Positions 54,593 through 64,000 of a stretch of 64,000 bases of DNA are shown here, one piece after another (position 1 is the stretch's first letter; each line of letters begins with the position of its first letter). This DNA is from Aeromicrobium piscarium (GTDB lineage: Bacteria > Actinomycetota > Actinomycetes > Propionibacteriales > Nocardioidaceae), in contig NZ_VLNT01000011.1 in the NCBI RefSeq assembly GCF_007421815.1, positions 1 to 64,000 on the forward strand, in the 5' to 3' direction. A program made the translations under genes and the position numbers. The notes under the pieces were generated by a model. It saw only the letters and a list, made by a program, of their open reading frames with translations, was not told where the DNA came from and searched no databases.

Positions 54593-55770
54593 CAGCGGAA
54601 CCTCAGATTGGCCAGATAGGACTCCACGTTACGGCGGGTCTCGCCCACCGAGTCGCCGCCGAACTTCTCGAGCACGGCATCAGCCAGTGTCAGGGCGACC
54701 ATCGCCTCGGCGACGATCCCCGCCGCGGGCACGGCGCAGACATCGGAGCGCTGGTGGTGGGCAGCGGCCCCCTCGCCGGTGGCGACATCGACGGTGCGCA
54801 ACGCCCGCGGGACGGTGGCGATCGGCTTCATCGCGGCGCGCACCCGCAGGAGCTCGCCGGTGGTCATGCCGCCCTCGGTGCCGCCGGATCGATCGCTCAC
54901 GCGGCGGATGCCGTCGTCGGTGGGCACGATCTCGTCATGGGCGGCGGAGCCGCGCGTACGCGCGAGCTCGAAACCGTCGCCGAACTCGACCCCCTTGATC
55001 GCCTGGATCCCCATCAGCGCTCCGGCCAATCGGCTGTCCAGGCGCCGATCCCACTGCGTGTGGGAGCCGAGTCCGGGAGGCAGTCCCCAGACCGCCACCT
55101 CGACGATGCCGCCGAGCGTGTCACCGTCCTTGTGCGCAGCGTCGACCTCGGCGACCATCCGCTCGGACGTGGCCGGATCGGCACACCGCAGCGGATCGGC
55201 GTCGAGCCGCTCGACGTCCTCGGCGGTGGGCACGATCCCGGCCGGAGCCACGACGGTGCCCAGCTCCACCACGTGACTGACGATCGTGGCACCCGTGGCC
55301 TGACGCAGGAACCGGGCAGCGATCTCGCCGAGCGCGACGCGCGCCGCGGTCTCGCGGGCGCTCGCTCGTTCGAGGATCGGACGAGCTTCGTCGAAGTCGT
55401 ACTTCTGCATGCCGGCCAGGTCGGCGTGTCCAGGCCGCGGACGGGTCAGCGGAGCACCGCGCTTGAGCCCGGCGAGCTCCTCGGGGTCGATCGGATCGGC
55501 CGCCATGACCCGCTCCCACTTGGGCCATTCGGAATTGCCGATCCGCAGCGCCACCGGACTGCCGAGGGTGAGTCCGTGGCGGATGCCGCCGATGATCTCC
55601 AAGGCATCCGCCTCGAAGTTCATCCGTGCACCGCGACCGTAACCGAGACGACGACGCGCGAGAGCCGCACCGATCTCCGCACTCCCGACCTCGACACCTG
55701 CCGGCAGGCCGTCGAGGGTTGCTACCAGCGCTGGGCCGTGCGATTCTCCGGCCGTCAACCAACGAAGCAT
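54592..55770 (-). CDS. aroC: Chorismate synthase
   Basis: 392 residues, FMN-dependent last shikimate step. Signatures are [19 protein letters not shown] (in parts), [11 protein letters not shown] and [11 protein letters not shown]. The length is normal. It starts 45 nt after the prepilin-peptidase stop. Confidence 0.97.
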   Translation of the reverse strand: MLRWLTAGESHGPALVATLDGLPAGVEVGSAEIGAALARRRLGYGRGARMNFEADALEIIGGIRHGLTLGSPVALRIGNSEWPKWERVMAADPIDPEELAGLKRGAPLTRPRPGHADLAGMQKYDFDEARPILERASARETAARVALGEIAARFLRQATGATIVSHVVELGTVVAPAGIVPTAEDVERLDADPLRCADPATSERMVAEVDAAHKDGDTLGGIVEVAVWGLPPGLGSHTQWDRRLDSRLAGALMGIQAIKGVEFGDGFELARTRGSAAHDEIVPTDDGIRRVSDRSGGTEGGMTTGELLRVRAAMKPIATVPRALRTVDVATGEGAAAHHQRSDVCAVPAAGIVAEAMVALTLADAVLEKFGGDSVGETRRNVESYLANLRFR

Positions 55771-55815
55771 GGGGCGATTCTTTCACGGGGCGCGCCGACG
55801 CCCGCGATGCGCCCG

Positions 55816-56481
55816 TCAGACGAACACGGCGACGAAGGCACCCACGACCATGGCCGGACCGAAGGCCACCGGCGGACCACCTCGGACCCGTCCCCGGTTA
55901 CGTATCACGCCGGCGATGGCGGCGATGACGAATCCGGCGTAGATCCCCACGAAGGTCGCCGAAGCGCCCAAGGGACCGAGCAGCACTCCGAGGACCGCCG
56001 AGAGCCGCACGTCGCCGTAGCCGAAACCCCCCGCGAGGAACCGGCCGGCGATGACGTACAGGATCCAGAACACAGCGAAGACCACGACATTGCCGATCAG
56101 CGCGGCGAGGGCCAGGCCCGCGTCGCGGGTGCCGATCCCGACGCCGAGGGTCAACGCCCACACCGCCAGGTAGGTCGGGGCCACGATGAGATAGGGCAAC
56201 AGGTGCGTCCGCAGGTCGACATAGGCCAGGACCGGTGCCACGCCGGCCACCACCGCCCAGGCCGGCAACACGACGGGCGGGAGCTGCCAGGCCGCGACCG
56301 CCGCGAGGAGGGCGGCGAGCACGACCATGGCCAAGGTCGGCACCACCGGCCGCGCGAGCTCAGCGTAGGGGATCTTGTGCTCATCGACGTCCACCTCCGG
56401 CTCCGGCAGGCGAGCGAGCCACCACCGCGTCGCAGCGGCGATGAGCGCGGCGGCGACGACGGTCAACGAGGCGGCGGGCAC
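55816..56481 (-). CDS. A24-family prepilin peptidase (core domain only)
   Basis: 221 residues with about seven hydrophobic segments. The two catalytic Asp motifs are AYVDLRTHLLP and GFGYGDVRLSA. The N-terminal methylase domain of classical PilD is absent, as in many actinobacterial versions. It may process type IV or Tad pilins. It lies inside the aro operon between aroE and aroC, a position also seen in related genomes. GTG start. Confidence 0.88.
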   Translation of the reverse strand: MPAASLTVVAAALIAAATRWWLARLPEPEVDVDEHKIPYAELARPVVPTLAMVVLAALLAAVAAWQLPPVVLPAWAVVAGVAPVLAYVDLRTHLLPYLIVAPTYLAVWALTLGVGIGTRDAGLALAALIGNVVVFAVFWILYVIAGRFLAGGFGYGDVRLSAVLGVLLGPLGASATFVGIYAGFVIAAIAGVIRNRGRVRGGPPVAFGPAMVVGAFVAVFV

Positions 56482-56557
56482 GCGCCGACCCTACCGTGTG
56501 CACCGGCGGGAGGCGGGCGCACCGGCCCGGCCCTGTGGACAACCGCGGATCGGCGAG

Positions 56558-57394
56558 TCAGACGCCCAGGGCCTCCAACGCGGCCGCACGCAGCAGATCG
56601 GGCGCGACGGCCTCGCCGGTCATCGCGAGCAGCTGGAGCACAGCCTGATGCGCCAGCAGGTCGAGACCGGTAGCGGTGGCCAGTCCCTCCTCCTGGGCGG
56701 CGCTCAGCAAGGAGGTGGGCCACGGATCGTAGATCGCCTCGAACACGGCGTTCGCGGAACCGGCGAGGGTGTGCTCGCGTCCGGCCACCGCGGCAGCCGG
56801 GATCGTGTTGACGAGCAGGTCCACGGACGCATCAGCGGGTGCGTGGAGATCGACGACGTCGACGTCCAGGGCGAGCTCGTGAGCGACCGCGACGACCTCG
56901 CTCGCTCGCGCCGCGTCGCGGACGAAGAGCTCGACCGATCGAGCACCCAACCGCGACCCGGCCAATACCAGCGACGCCGCGGTGGCACCCGCCCCCAGCA
57001 TCCGGACCGTCTCGACCCGCTCGATCCCCGCCTCGCGCAGCGCCAGGACAGCTCCGGGCACGTCGGTATTGGACGCGTACCAGCCGTCCTCCTCGCGCAC
57101 CAGCGTGTTGGCCACGCCGAGGAAGACCACGTCGCCCGTGCGGTGGGCGGCCAGGGCGGCGGCCTCGCGCTTGAAGGGCATCGTCACCGACAGCCCCCTC
57201 CACGTCTCGTCGAGCCCATCGGCGAAACGGGCCAGCTCGCCGTCGGCGAGCTCGACCGCGTCGTACGTCCACGGAAGCCCGAGCACTCCGTACGCCGTCC
57301 GGTGCATGACCGGGGACAGCGAATGCGCGACCGGACGACCCACCACCGCGCAGCGCCGCTGAGAGGTCAACACTGGAATCCAGCGTCCTGACAC
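56558..57394 (-). CDS. aroE: Shikimate dehydrogenase
   Basis: 278 residues. It reduces dehydroshikimate with NADPH. The substrate site SLSPVMHRTAYGVLG and catalytic Lys in VTMPFKREAAAL are present. The nucleotide loop MLGAGATAASLVLAG is GxGxxA-like. Start GTG 57394 overlaps mltG by 28 nt. A GTG at 57371-57373, 2 nt before the mltG stop, is an equally reasonable start. Confidence 0.95.
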   Translation of the reverse strand: MSGRWIPVLTSQRRCAVVGRPVAHSLSPVMHRTAYGVLGLPWTYDAVELADGELARFADGLDETWRGLSVTMPFKREAAALAAHRTGDVVFLGVANTLVREEDGWYASNTDVPGAVLALREAGIERVETVRMLGAGATAASLVLAGSRLGARSVELFVRDAARASEVVAVAHELALDVDVVDLHAPADASVDLLVNTIPAAAVAGREHTLAGSANAVFEAIYDPWPTSLLSAAQEEGLATATGLDLLAHQAVLQLLAMTGEAVAPDLLRAAALEALGV

Positions 57395-58506
57395 GCCTGC
57401 TGATGCTGCTCGTAGGTGTCGTTGAAGGTCGTCTCTCCGGTCTCCGGATCCGCGACGAAGTACATCCAGTCGCCCTCATCCGGGTTCAGCGCCGCCTCGA
57501 TGGCCGCCCTGCCCGGCGACCCGATCGGACCCGGAGGCAGCCCGGCATACCGGTACGTGTTGTAGGGCGTATCGGCATCGCGCTCGTCCGGGGTCGTGAA
57601 GACATCCCCTTGGCGGCCGCTGACATAGTGCACCGTCGAGTCCATCTGCAGCGGCATACCGTCGTCGAGCCGGTTGTAGATGACCCGAGCGGCCTTGCGG
57701 AAGTCCTCGTCGTTGTTGACCTCGCGCTCGAGGATGCTGGCGACCGTCATGATCTCCTCGCCGTTGTAGCCGAGCTCCGAGGCGCGGTTCGCGATGTCGA
57801 GGCTCTCGGTGACCTGCGCGGTCTGCGCGACCATCTGCCCGATGAGCTGCACCGCGGTCGTGTCCGGCTCGACGAAATAGGTCTCGGGGAAGAGATAGCC
57901 CTCCGGATTGCCCCCGGCGACCTCCGGCAATCCGATCGCGGCGGGATCCTCGAGCGCCGCCCGCAGATCCTCCTCGGCGAGATCGGTGTTCTCCGCGATC
58001 GCCGGGATGATGTCGTCGATGCGCGAGCCCTCGGGGATCGTCACCCGCGCCTCCAGGCGATTGCTCACATCGCTCAACGCCGCGAGGGCCGCCTCGGCCG
58101 ACATCTTCTCGCGCAGTTGATAGGTGCCGGGCTGGATGGTCTGCGCGCGCTCGTCGTTCAACGACAGCCGGTAGAAGGCCTCGGTGGACGCGACCACGTC
58201 GGCGTCGTAGAGCACCTGCGCGATCTGCCCGCCGTTGGCGCCCTCGACGATCTGCACGGTCGTCTCGCCCTCGCCATTGCCCTCGTAGTCGGCCGGTGCG
58301 CCGAAGCGATCGCGGATCTGGCCCACGACCCAGAAGCCGGCGAGCACCACGAGCACGATCGCTACCAGGATCGCCACGAGCTTGCCCACGGGTGAACGGC
58401 GCGGCGGCTCGGCGCGACGATGTCCGGCGCTGCGCGCAGGGCCACCACCGTCATCCCCTGAGCCCCCGGTGAGCAGGTTCAGCCCGCTGTCGTTCCGGCC
58501 GCTCAT
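57367..58506 (-). CDS. mltG: Endolytic transglycosylase MltG (YceG)
   Basis: 379 residues. A short cytoplasmic N-terminus with Gly/Asp-rich segment, one membrane helix at about 41-62, then the extracellular YceG domain. EREVNNDEDFRKAARVIYNRL (in parts) carries the catalytic Glu, and QMDSTVHYVSG is also conserved. It cleaves nascent glycan strands. ATG at 58504-58506 overlaps a mini-ORF stop and is buried in a predicted hairpin. Confidence 0.95.
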   Translation of the reverse strand: MSGRNDSGLNLLTGGSGDDGGGPARSAGHRRAEPPRRSPVGKLVAILVAIVLVVLAGFWVVGQIRDRFGAPADYEGNGEGETTVQIVEGANGGQIAQVLYDADVVASTEAFYRLSLNDERAQTIQPGTYQLREKMSAEAALAALSDVSNRLEARVTIPEGSRIDDIIPAIAENTDLAEEDLRAALEDPAAIGLPEVAGGNPEGYLFPETYFVEPDTTAVQLIGQMVAQTAQVTESLDIANRASELGYNGEEIMTVASILEREVNNDEDFRKAARVIYNRLDDGMPLQMDSTVHYVSGRQGDVFTTPDERDADTPYNTYRYAGLPPGPIGSPGRAAIEAALNPDEGDWMYFVADPETGETTFNDTYEQHQQACQDAGFQC

Positions 58507-58586
58507 GCCGCCACCGCCTGGAAAAAGCACCCTAGGCGACGGCGGCACTCGTCAGTACCCATCGTTCGCTCGCTTCGCTCGCTCAT
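58503..58586 (-). CDS. MSERSER mini-ORF, unit 2 of 2 before mltG (27 aa)
   Basis: ATG at 58584-58586 overlaps unit 1's stop, and TGA overlaps the mltG ATG. The peptide begins [10 protein letters not shown], has ECRRR and ends FFQAVAA. TGCCGCCGTCGCCT pairs with AGGCGGTGGCGGCA over 14 positions including a tandem G-U/U-G, with a U-rich loop (GCTTTTTCC). Confidence 0.55.
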   Translation of the reverse strand: MSERSERTMGTDECRRRLGCFFQAVAA

Positions 58587-58666
58587 GCCGCCACCACCTG
58601 GAAAAAGCACCCTAGGCGACGGCGGCATTCGTCAGTACCCATCGTTCGCTCGCTTCGCTCGCTCAT
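58507..58666 (-). repeat. 80-nt x 2 exact-length tandem repeat before mltG
   Basis: Two head-to-tail 80-nt units (boundaries 58506/58586/58666). Both begin ATGAGCGAGCGAAGCGAGCG. They differ at two positions that I can see, both within hairpin arms and both G-U compatible. 80 is 2 modulo 3, which allows the chained ATGA overlaps. Confidence 0.95.
58583..58666 (-). CDS. MSERSER mini-ORF, unit 1 of 2 before mltG (27 aa)
   Basis: ATG at 58664-58666 overlaps the ruvX stop (ATGA), and TGA overlaps the unit 2 ATG. It is nearly identical to unit 2. One difference (C to T, AGGTGG) changes a G-C pair to G-U. A GAAGGGA motif in the ruvX end lies 5-6 nt before the ATG. Confidence 0.55.
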   Translation of the reverse strand: MSERSERTMGTDECRRRLGCFFQVVAA

Positions 58667-59121
58667 GTGGTCCCTTCGATGAGTTCGCCCGGGGCGGTTC
58701 CCCGCGTACGTTCGGCGTCCAACGCCGTTTGCAAGATGACCGTCGCCGCCGCCTGGTCGATGATCGACCGTGACGTCTTCGCGGTGCGTCCCGATGCCCG
58801 CAGCTGGCTCGCCGCGGTCACCGTGGACATCCGTTCGTCGACCAACCGTATCGAGACTCCGGGGAGCGCCGCGATCAGTCGTCCGGCGAAGGCACGGGCC
58901 TTAGCCGCGGCCGCGCCCTCCTGACCGGACAATCCGATGGGCAGCCCGACGACACATTCGATCGGCTCGTACTCCCCCGCGATGGCGAGGATCCGGGCGA
59001 TCGGATCACCCTTCGCGGGGACCGTCTCGAGCGGTGAGGCGATGAGACCCTCCGGATCGCTCGCGGCGACACCGATCCGGACATCGCCGACATCGATCCC
59101 CAGGCGACGGCCCGGCCTCAA
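58663..59121 (-). CDS. ruvX: Holliday junction resolvase-like RuvX (YqgF)
   Basis: 152 residues of the RNase H fold. [15 protein letters not shown] is motif 1, [15 protein letters not shown] motif 2, and [10 protein letters not shown] motif 3. It may act in pre-16S processing or DNA metabolism. The start is TTG at 59119-59121, overlapping the alaS stop as TTGA. Its stop overlaps the first mltG-proximal mini-ORF. Confidence 0.94.
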   Translation of the reverse strand: MRPGRRLGIDVGDVRIGVAASDPEGLIASPLETVPAKGDPIARILAIAGEYEPIECVVGLPIGLSGQEGAAAAKARAFAGRLIAALPGVSIRLVDERMSTVTAASQLRASGRTAKTSRSIIDQAAATVILQTALDAERTRGTAPGELIEGTT

Positions 59122-61769
59122 AGGGCAGCCTCCACCGCTGCGAAGGCCGCCTCGATGCCACCGAGATCGGTGCCACCGCCTTGGGCGACATCGGCCTTGC
59201 CGCCTCCGCGGCCACCGATCTTCTCGCCGATCACCCCGATGAGCTGGTTCGCCGCGACGCCGCGCTCCTGCGCGGCCGGGTTCACGGCGACCACGACGCT
59301 GGGCTTGTCACCGGCGGTGCCGATGACGACGACCACCGCGGGCCGGTCCGACAGACGTCCACGGATGTCGAGTGCCATCTGCCGAACATCGCCGCCGCCC
59401 ACACCATCCGCCCGGTGCGTCACGAGGGCGACTCCTCCGATATCGCGCGCCCCCTTGGCCAGGTCTCCGGCGGCACCGAGCAGCTGGGCGCTCTTGAACT
59501 TCTCGAGCTCCTTCTCGGTCGCCTTGAGACGCGACATCAGGTCCGACACGCGGTGCGGGACATCGTCGGGCTTGGCCTTGAGCAGGTCCGTGAGCTGCAG
59601 GACCAGGTCACGCTCACGGGCCAGGTACTGGAATCCCTCGAGTCCGACGAGTGCCTCGACACGGCGGTTGCCCGCTCCGACGGAGGCATCGGAGGTGACC
59701 ACCACGGTGCCGATCTGGCTCGACCGCTGCACATGGGTGCCGCCGCACAGCTCGCGCGACCAGGGGCCGCCGATCTCGACCACGCGGACATCTTCGCCGT
59801 AGGTCTCGCCGAACAGTGCCAGGGCGCCGATCTCGCGTGCCTTGGCCAGCGGCATCACCGCTGCCGAAACCGCGAGATCCTCGCGGAGGGCACGATTGGA
59901 GGCTTCCTCGACATCGCGCAGCTGTTCGGGAGACAGGGCACCGTTCCAGCCGAAGTCGAGTCGCAGGTAGCCGGGACGGTTGTACGAGCCGGACTGCAGC
60001 GCCGTCGGGCCGAGCACCTCGCGTAGCGCGGCGTGCACGACGTGCGTACCCGAGTGCGCCTGGGCCGCGCCGACCCGCCAGTCGCGGTCGACATCGGCCG
60101 ACAGTGAGGTGTCGAGGGTCAGCTCGCCCTCCAAGACGCGCACCTGATGGACGACGAGCCCCCTCACGGGACGCTGAACATCGAGCACCTCGGCACGACC
60201 GCCGTCCCACGACAGCATTCCGGCGTCGGCATTCTGTCCACCGGACTCGGCGTAGAACGGCGTGCGATCGAGCACGACCTCCGCGACCGTGCCGGCACCC
60301 GACGCGGGAACCGCGGCGCCCTGCGCGTAGAGCGCGAGCACGCTCGACTCGGTGCTGAGGGTCGTGTAGGCCAGCCAATCGGTGGGACCGTGCGTATCGA
60401 GGGTCTCGCGGTAGAGGCTGGTGTCGGCGTGACTGCCCTTCTTGGCCTTGGCATCGGCCTTGGCCCGCGCACGCTGTTCGGCCATGAGGCCGCGGAAGCC
60501 CTCCTCATCGACCGTCAGTCCCTGCTCGGCGGCCATCTCGAGGGTCAGGTCGATCGGGAAGCCGTAGGTGTCGTGCAGCGCGAAGGCCTGATCGCCGGCG
60601 AGCACACTGCGGCCGGACTCCTTGGTGGAGCTCGCGGCGAGGTCGAAGACCTGCGTGCCCTTGGCGAGGGTGGAGCGGAAGGCATCCTCCTCGGCATAGG
60701 CGACCTGGCTGATGCGCGCGAAGTCGACCTCGAGCTCGGGATACGAGGCCTTCATCTTGTCGAGGCTGACGGGCAGCAGCTCGGGCAGTGCCGGCGCCTC
60801 GTAGCCGAGCAGTCGCATCGAGCGGACGGCGCGGCGCAGCAGGCGGCGCAGGACATAACCGCGGGACTCGTTGCCCGGGGTGACGCCGTCGCCGATCAGC
60901 ATGAGGCCGCTGCGCACGTGGTCGGCCACGACCCGGAAGCGGACATCGTCGACGGGGTCGGCGCCGTACCGCTTGCCGCTGAGCTCGGCAGCCTTGGCGA
61001 TGACCGGGAAGACCTCGTCGATCTCGTACATGTTCTCTTTGCCCTGCAGCAGATAGGCGACGCGCTCGAGACCCATGCCGGTGTCGATGTTCTGCTGCGG
61101 CAGCGGCGCGACGACGTCGAAGACGTCCTTGGCGCGCACGTTGGTGATCTCCTCCTGCATGAACACGAGGTTCCAGATCTCCAGGAAACGGTCTTCATCG
61201 GCCTCAGGGCCGCCATCGGGACCATACTGCGGGCCGCGGTCGACGTAGATCTCCGAGCAGGGCCCGCCGGGACCCTCGACGCCCATGTGCCAGTAGTTGT
61301 CGATGAGTCCGCGGTTCTGGATGCGCTCGTCGGGCAGGCCCGCGATCTTCTTCCACAGCTCACGCGCCTCGGTGTCGCTGTGCAGCACTGTGACCCAGAT
61401 GTCCGCGGGATCGAATCCGAGCCCGCCGTCGGCGACGCTCCCGGTGATGAGATTCCACGCGTGCGTGATCGCCCCCTCCTTGAAGTAGTCGCCGAAGGAG
61501 AAGTTGCCGTTCATCTGGAAGAACGTGCCGTGCCGCGTGGTCTTGCCGACCTCCTCGATGTCGAGGGTGCGGACGCACTTCTGCACACTGGTCGCACGAT
61601 CGAACGGAGGGGTCTCCTGGCCGAGGAAGTACGGCTTGAACGGCACCATGCCGGCGTTGACGAACAGCAGATTGGGATCGTCGAGCAGCAGGGGCGCGGA
61701 CGGCACGACCGTGTGGCCGGCGGCCTCGAAGTGAGCCAGGAAGCGGCGCCGGATCTCAGCGGTGTCCAT
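59118..61769 (-). CDS. alaS: Alanyl-tRNA synthetase
   Basis: 883 residues. Catalytic class II domain (about 1-410; [19 protein letters not shown] in parts), the editing domain with [11 protein letters not shown] and CGGTH metal ligands (about 570-700), a coiled-coil and a C-terminal DHHA1 domain ending with a Gly-rich [17 protein letters not shown] segment (in parts). All zinc residues are present. Its ATG overlaps the upstream stop (TGATG). Confidence 0.98.
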   Translation of the reverse strand: MDTAEIRRRFLAHFEAAGHTVVPSAPLLLDDPNLLFVNAGMVPFKPYFLGQETPPFDRATSVQKCVRTLDIEEVGKTTRHGTFFQMNGNFSFGDYFKEGAITHAWNLITGSVADGGLGFDPADIWVTVLHSDTEARELWKKIAGLPDERIQNRGLIDNYWHMGVEGPGGPCSEIYVDRGPQYGPDGGPEADEDRFLEIWNLVFMQEEITNVRAKDVFDVVAPLPQQNIDTGMGLERVAYLLQGKENMYEIDEVFPVIAKAAELSGKRYGADPVDDVRFRVVADHVRSGLMLIGDGVTPGNESRGYVLRRLLRRAVRSMRLLGYEAPALPELLPVSLDKMKASYPELEVDFARISQVAYAEEDAFRSTLAKGTQVFDLAASSTKESGRSVLAGDQAFALHDTYGFPIDLTLEMAAEQGLTVDEEGFRGLMAEQRARAKADAKAKKGSHADTSLYRETLDTHGPTDWLAYTTLSTESSVLALYAQGAAVPASGAGTVAEVVLDRTPFYAESGGQNADAGMLSWDGGRAEVLDVQRPVRGLVVHQVRVLEGELTLDTSLSADVDRDWRVGAAQAHSGTHVVHAALREVLGPTALQSGSYNRPGYLRLDFGWNGALSPEQLRDVEEASNRALREDLAVSAAVMPLAKAREIGALALFGETYGEDVRVVEIGGPWSRELCGGTHVQRSSQIGTVVVTSDASVGAGNRRVEALVGLEGFQYLARERDLVLQLTDLLKAKPDDVPHRVSDLMSRLKATEKELEKFKSAQLLGAAGDLAKGARDIGGVALVTHRADGVGGGDVRQMALDIRGRLSDRPAVVVVIGTAGDKPSVVVAVNPAAQERGVAANQLIGVIGEKIGGRGGGKADVAQGGGTDLGGIEAAFAAVEAAL

Positions 61770-62044
61770 CAGGTGGGGTCCTTCTCGATTTCCAGTGGGT
61801 GGGAGGGGTCCTGGGCGGAGGCTCCGAGCTCGGGCGCGCCCAGCACCTGGGTGCGCAGCTCGTGCTCCTTGGCCTGGCGGCCGTCGCGCATCTCGGCGCT
61901 GAACGCTCGCCAGCCCGAGCCGAGGGCACCGGCCTGGTCGATCAGTCCGGGCATCGAGATCCGGTAGGCCGCCCGCCGGGCCTTGACCGAGGCATATACC
62001 CCGGCCGCTGTGCCGGCGACGAACCAGAGGGCACGTGGAGTCAT
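61769..62044 (-). CDS. DUF6167-like small membrane protein
   Basis: 91 residues. [23 protein letters not shown] is an N-terminal helix (key [14 protein letters not shown]), followed by a charged helical tail. Such small proteins are found just upstream of alaS in many actinobacteria. ATG overlaps the DUF948-type stop (ATGA). Function unknown. Confidence 0.85.
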   Translation of the reverse strand: MTPRALWFVAGTAAGVYASVKARRAAYRISMPGLIDQAGALGSGWRAFSAEMRDGRQAKEHELRTQVLGAPELGASAQDPSHPLEIEKDPT

Positions 62045-62583
62045 GAGCTCATCCATCCGTCGGTCTGCGTCGGTGGGCTGTTGGTGGCGCGCGCCGCCCG
62101 TCTGCCGGCACGCTGACGCGCTCGACGCCGTTGCCGGTACTCGCGGCGCACCAGCCCGCTGATCCGGTCGCGGCTCTCGGGACGCAACGCGTGCGCCACC
62201 CCCGAGAGGACGATCGCGATCCGCACGCCCGGTCGGGTCATCTGGGCCGCGACCACCTGTTCCTGGGTCGGCGGGACGATGACCCGGCCCTCGATCACGC
62301 GAGCCTCCTGCGGCTCCGCGGCCTGGCGGACCGCGAGCTGCGCATCGCCTCCCCGTTGAGTGTGGGGATACCTCCCTGGACGGAGCGCAGCGGAGTCCTT
62401 GGGGGAACGTTGGGACGGTGAATTCGTCGTTTCCGCCGTCCGAACGCCCCACTCAACGGGTTCGGGGGGCTGTTCGCGCAGGGCCTTGACCTCGCGGACC
62501 GCGCGCAGGGCGACGACGGCGGCGACGAGCGCGACCGCGGCGAGGACCGCGGCCACGACGAGCACGACGACGTCGACAGGCAT
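62041..62583 (-). CDS. DUF948-like membrane-anchored protein with an inserted repeat
   Basis: 180 residues. N-terminal membrane helix (about 4-26, [21 protein letters not shown] in parts) followed by a region with [13 protein letters not shown]. Residues about 42-78 ([15 protein letters not shown] and GRYPHTQRG) are encoded by the palindromic element at 62352-62460 and look foreign. After them [20 protein letters not shown] continues a normal sequence. The C-terminus is basic. It is coupled to the DUF6167-like gene. Confidence 0.75.
   Translation of the reverse strand: MPVDVVVLVVAAVLAAVALVAAVVALRAVREVKALREQPPEPVEWGVRTAETTNSPSQRSPKDSAALRPGRYPHTQRGGDAQLAVRQAAEPQEARVIEGRVIVPPTQEQVVAAQMTRPGVRIAIVLSGVAHALRPESRDRISGLVRREYRQRRRARQRAGRRAARATNSPPTQTDGWMSS
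62352..62460. repeat. 109-bp palindromic element inserted in frame in the DUF948-like gene
   Basis: Outer arms CCCGTTGAGTGTGGGG (62352-62367) and CCCCACTCAACGGG (62447-62460) are complementary apart from a 2-nt insertion. The interior has a second imperfect palindrome, GGACGGAGCGCAGCGGAGTCC in parts (62378-62398). The core word GGAGCGCAGCGGAGTCC resembles common actinobacterial dispersed repeats. It keeps the host frame open. Confidence 0.7.
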
Positions 62584-62621
62584 ATGACGAGGTTACCGGT
62601 CACCGGGACGTCTCGGGGGTC

Positions 62622-62646
62622 GGGCGGTGCGTCACCCCGCACTCGG
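62622..62646. repeat. Single GGGCGGTGCGTCACCCCGCA repeat unit
   Basis: It lies 28 nt after the rarA stop on the minus strand. It matches the two direct copies at 27331-27383 and is followed by a short inverted GGCCGGTGGGCGGCC. It is the only content of the 90-bp gap between rarA and the DUF948-like gene. Confidence 0.5.
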
Positions 62647-62673
62647 CCGGTGGGCGGCCGGGTCGGGCGAAGG

Positions 62674-64000
62674 TCAGCGGTCGCGCAGGATGGCGCGGAT
62701 GCGGGCCAGACGATCGGCGAGAGCGGCCTCCGCCCCATGACGGCCCGGCTCGAAGTACTCGGTGCCGTCGATATCGTCCGGGGCGTACTGCTGGGCGACC
62801 ACTCCGCGCGGGTCGTTGTGGGCGTAGAGATAGTCGTGCCCGTGGCCAAGCTTCTTGGCGCCCGAGTAGTGCGCATCGCGCAACGCCGGCGGCACGGGGC
62901 CCACCTTGCCCGCCCGCACGTCGCTGAGAGCCGCGTCGATCGCGCGGATGACGGCATTGGACTTCGGAGCCGTGGCCAGGTGGATGACGGCCTGAGCGAG
63001 AGGGATGCGCGCCTCGGGGAATCCGATCATCGCGACCGCCTGCGCCGCCGTGGTCGCCGACTGCAGGGCGGTCGGGTCCGCCATGCCGATGTCCTCGCTG
63101 GCGTGGATCATCAGCCGGCGGGCGATGAACCGCGGGTCCTCCCCCGCCTCGATCATCCGGGCCAGGTAGTGCAGGGCGGCATCGACATCCGAGCCGCGGA
63201 TGGACTTGATGAAGGCGCTCGTGACGTCGTAGTGCTGGTCGCCCTGACGGTCGTAGCGGACGGCCGCACGGTCGACGGCCTGCGCGGCATCCTCGACGTC
63301 GATCTCGGTCTTGCCCTGGGACGTGGCAGCGCCGGCGGCCGCCTCCAGATAGGTGAGCACCCGACGGCCGTCGCCTCCGGCGAGCCGCACCAGATGATCC
63401 CTGGCGTCGTCGGTGAGCGTGACCTCGCCGTTCAGCCCCCGCTCGTCGGTGAGCGCGCGGTCGACAAGGACGGCGATGTCGTCATCGGTCAACGATTCGA
63501 GGGTGAGCAGCAATGAGCGGCTGAGCAACGGCGAGATGACGCTGAAGTGCGGATTCTCGGTGGTGGCGGCGACGAGGCTCACCCAGCGGTTCTCGACGCC
63601 GGGCAGGAGGGCGTCCTGCTGGGCCTTGCTGAACCGATGGACCTCATCGACGAACAGGACGGTCTCCTGGCCGGTGGACGCGAGGGTCTTACGGGCTCCC
63701 GTGATGACCTCGCGCACCTCCTTGACCCCGGCGCTGACGGCCGAGACCTCGACGAAGCGGCGGTCGGTCTGCGTGCTGATGAGGCTCGCCAGCGTCGTCT
63801 TGCCGGTGCCGGGTGGACCCCAGAGCAGGATGGTGAGCGGCTTATGCCCGTCGATCATCTGCCGCAGCGGCGAGCCCGGACCGAGCAGATGCTGCTGGCC
63901 GACGAGCTCGTCGAGGCTGCGGGGGCGCATCCGGACCGCCAGCGGCGCGGTCGCGAACTGGTTGCCCGCGAGGGTACCGCTGGACTCGGGTAGCGACGGA
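62674..64000 (-). CDS. rarA: Replication-associated recombination protein RarA/MgsA (5' end off the window)
   Basis: AAA+ clamp-loader-like ATPase. The frame is open past the right edge and reads [20 protein letters not shown] ahead of [17 protein letters not shown], so the true start lies beyond 64000. Walker [11 protein letters not shown], Walker [21 protein letters not shown] (in parts), sensor 1 [11 protein letters not shown], and the C-terminal MgsA tetramerisation region with [26 protein letters not shown] in parts. Its family acts at stalled forks. Confidence 0.95.
   Translation of the reverse strand, partial: PSLPESSGTLAGNQFATAPLAVRMRPRSLDELVGQQHLLGPGSPLRQMIDGHKPLTILLWGPPGTGKTTLASLISTQTDRRFVEVSAVSAGVKEVREVITGARKTLASTGQETVLFVDEVHRFSKAQQDALLPGVENRWVSLVAATTENPHFSVISPLLSRSLLLTLESLTDDDIAVLVDRALTDERGLNGEVTLTDDARDHLVRLAGGDGRRVLTYLEAAAGAATSQGKTEIDVEDAAQAVDRAAVRYDRQGDQHYDVTSAFIKSIRGSDVDAALHYLARMIEAGEDPRFIARRLMIHASEDIGMADPTALQSATTAAQAVAMIGFPEARIPLAQAVIHLATAPKSNAVIRAIDAALSDVRAGKVGPVPPALRDAHYSGAKKLGHGHDYLYAHNDPRGVVAQQYAPDDIDGTEYFEPGRHGAEAALADRLARIRAILRDR

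Overview
The window is GC-rich DNA from an actinobacterium (Actinomycetota). The evidence is the gene content and order: argCJBDF-argR-argH, infC-rpmI-rplT-trmH-sensor kinase-pheST, rpe-rsmB-fmt-priA-metK-coaBC-rpoZ-gmk-mihF-pyrF, carBA-pyrCBR, nusB-efp-pepQ-aroBKC-aroE-mltG-ruvX-alaS. The degenerate PriA and mIHF are lineage markers. I cannot name the genus. Almost every gene lies on the minus strand. The only plus-strand genes I accept are a FrnE-like thiol oxidoreductase with a tiny overlapping ORF (2401-3155), a LemA-like protein (12862-13293) and a Gly-rich protein (21033-21542).

Layout, left to right. 1-361: promoters and leader of an rRNA operon whose 16S gene lies off the left edge. 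415-3685: tyrS, a universal stress protein, frnE and an alkyl-purine DNA glycosylase. 3814-12790: one arginine operon read argG-C-J-B-D-F-R-H behind tandem ARG boxes. 13648-20780: pheT/pheS, a PAS histidine kinase, an rRNA methyltransferase and rplT-rpmI-infC, with IF3 starting at AUC behind an attenuator. 21033-27258: small genes, hisG/hisE and an FMN-riboswitch-controlled riboflavin operon (ribD-E-BA-H). 27435-39455: rpe, rsmB, fmt, priA, metK, coaBC, rpoZ, gmk and mihF, then a lipoprotein and a HepT/MntA toxin-antitoxin pair, then pyrF. 39452-46827: the pyrimidine operon with a PyrR site at its head. 47066-50627: a glycine-betaine-type ABC transporter. 50971-64000: nusB, efp, pepQ, the shikimate genes, mltG, ruvX, alaS, two small membrane-associated genes and rarA, which runs off the right edge.

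The most unusual feature is a family of 27-36 codon mini-ORFs, mostly beginning MSERSER, placed between genes of the same operon upstream of argJ, argB, argF, rsmB, coaBC and mltG. Nine copies occur at six loci. At five loci the mini-ORF start overlaps the stop codon of the upstream gene (ATGA or GTGA), and at all six the mini-ORF stop overlaps the ATG of the downstream gene. Translational coupling is therefore preserved through the insert. Before coaBC there are three exact 83-nt tandem copies and before mltG two exact 80-nt copies, each copy chaining to the next by ATGA. In most copies the 3' end folds into a hairpin that buries the downstream start codon, and copy-to-copy differences tend to be G-U compatible. 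I know of no description of this system.

A second layer of structure sits at the 3' ends of gene blocks. These are clusters of short direct and inverted copies of a CGGTGA-headed word, plus two copies of a 23-bp perfect inverted repeat with 17-nt loops. Both lie just after stop codons and lack U-tracts. They may be this genome's terminators or REP-type elements.
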